From the NCBI GenBank assembly GCA_015490395.1, contig WFXX01000300.1:1-6531 (forward strand): 6,531 nucleotides of DNA, given 5' to 3'. The notes under the pieces were generated by a model that worked only from the letters and a program-made list of their open reading frames with translations, made no database searches and was not told the origin of the DNA. This document shows, in pieces, positions 6,173 to 6,531 of the stretch (the first letter of the stretch is position 1; each line of letters opens with the position of its first letter). The position numbers were made by a program, and so were the translations under genes. The stretch is from Gammaproteobacteria bacterium (GTDB lineage: Bacteria > Pseudomonadota > Gammaproteobacteria > DRLM01).

Positions 6173-6531
6173 TCAGCCTCCTTCCCCGCCCGCGCGCAGC
6201 CGCCGCAGGGCCCGCTCCACCTCGGGGTGCACGAAGGCGGCCACGTCGCCGCCCAGGGCGGCCACCTCTCGGACCAGGCTGGAGGAGAGATAGGTGTACT
6301 GCTCGGCGGGCATCATGAACACGGTTTCCAGCTCGGGGGCCAGGCGGCGGTTCATGGCGGCGAGCTGGAACTCGTACTCGAAGTCCGACACCGCCCGCAG
6401 GCCCCGCAGCAGCACCCGGGCCCCCATCCGCCGGGCGAAGTCCACCAGCAGGCCCTCGAAGCCCTGCACCTCCACCCCCTCCAGGCCGGCCAGGGCTGCG
6501 CGGGCCAGGCGCAGCCCTGGCCGGCCTGGAG
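6173..6531 (-). CDS. coaD: Phosphopantetheine adenylyltransferase, C-terminal part (truncated by window end)
   Basis: CoaD transfers AMP from ATP to 4'-phosphopantetheine, giving dephospho-CoA, the penultimate step of coenzyme A synthesis in the cytoplasm. The visible part matches the C-terminal two thirds of E. coli CoaD: GVEVQGF, LLRGLRAVSDFEYEFQLA, MNRRLAPELETVFMMP and the SSSLVRE nucleotide-phosphate motif, ending at a TGA at 6173-6175. The N-terminal part with the GTFDPxTxGH motif lies beyond the window. A GTG at 6475 is in frame but is an internal codon, since homology continues upstream through RLARAALAGLEG. Beyond about base 6514 the translation (PGRPG) no longer fits the expected acidic E-E-R segment. 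This coincides with the outer arm of a terminal inverted repeat, so those last bases are probably not genuine coaD sequence. ggt follows after 2 bases. Confidence 0.95.
   Translation of the reverse strand, partial: PGRPGLRLARAALAGLEGVEVQGFEGLLVDFARRMGARVLLRGLRAVSDFEYEFQLAAMNRRLAPELETVFMMPAEQYTYLSSSLVREVAALGGDVAAFVHPEVERALRRLRAGGEGG
6479..6531. repeat. Perfect 22-base inverted repeat at the window end
   Basis: Bases 6479-6500 and 6510-6531 are exact reverse complements over 22 bases, separated by a 9-base spacer (cgggccagg). The outer arm ends exactly at the last base of the window. The inner arm encodes conserved coaD sequence, whereas the outer arm does not continue the CoaD match. A perfect palindrome ending at a sequence terminus inside a conserved gene is most simply a fold-back (chimeric) artefact of library preparation or assembly. 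A natural hairpin is less likely. Confidence 0.85.

Noticed and set aside
6173..6475. GTG at 6475 as the true start of a short 100-residue protein
   Set aside because: CoaD homology continues upstream of it to about base 6514, so it is an internal codon of a truncated gene.
1..6531. CRISPR array, tRNA, rRNA, insertion sequence or phage genes
   Set aside because: No regularly spaced direct repeats, cloverleaf or rRNA-like segments, transposase motifs or phage proteins were seen on either strand.

Overview
The window is GC-rich and almost entirely coding. It reads as chromosomal DNA from an aerobic or microaerobic Gram-negative bacterium. A CcoG/FixG-type oxidase assembly protein, a lipoprotein signal and an E. 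coli-like periplasmic gamma-glutamyltransferase fit Pseudomonadota best, but the sequence alone does not fix the taxon. I see no tRNA, rRNA, CRISPR array, transposase or phage gene. Both ends cut genes, and the last 53 bases form a perfect hairpin that looks like a fold-back at a contig end.

Left part, plus strand. The C-terminal end of a protein (stop at 635) has a tail resembling membrane spermidine-synthase-like proteins, followed by TPR-like helices. After a 119-125 base gap come three tightly packed genes. The first is ccoG (761-2131), a polyferredoxin-type membrane protein known in other bacteria as a cupric reductase for cbb3 oxidase assembly. The second is a two-helix membrane protein whose first half recalls the N-terminus of CcoP. 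The third is a small lipoprotein with a FixH/YtkA-like domain. The stop and start codons overlap at both junctions, so this looks like one operon for copper delivery to, or assembly of, a respiratory oxidase. No catalytic oxidase subunit is in the window.

Middle part, minus strand, convergent with the first operon after only 10 bases. A four-helix membrane protein resembling a fragment of heme-copper oxidase subunit I (3536-4105) is joined by an ATGA overlap to a four-cysteine protein of unknown function (3000-3539). Upstream is a 41-residue single-helix protein (4232-4357) with a strong ribosome binding site, followed by a hairpin terminator.

Right part, minus strand. coaD (phosphopantetheine adenylyltransferase, truncated by the window edge) is followed 2 bases later by ggt (gamma-glutamyltransferase), which has a complete set of catalytic residues. 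These are housekeeping and glutathione-metabolism genes and have no evident link to the oxidase genes.

The most interesting unexplained content is the set of small membrane proteins around ccoG: the CcoP-N-like protein, the miniature CcoN-like protein with its cysteine partner, and the 41-residue peptide. Together they suggest an accessory module for a copper-containing oxidase that is not fully described. That link is inferred from gene context and remembered family resemblance.
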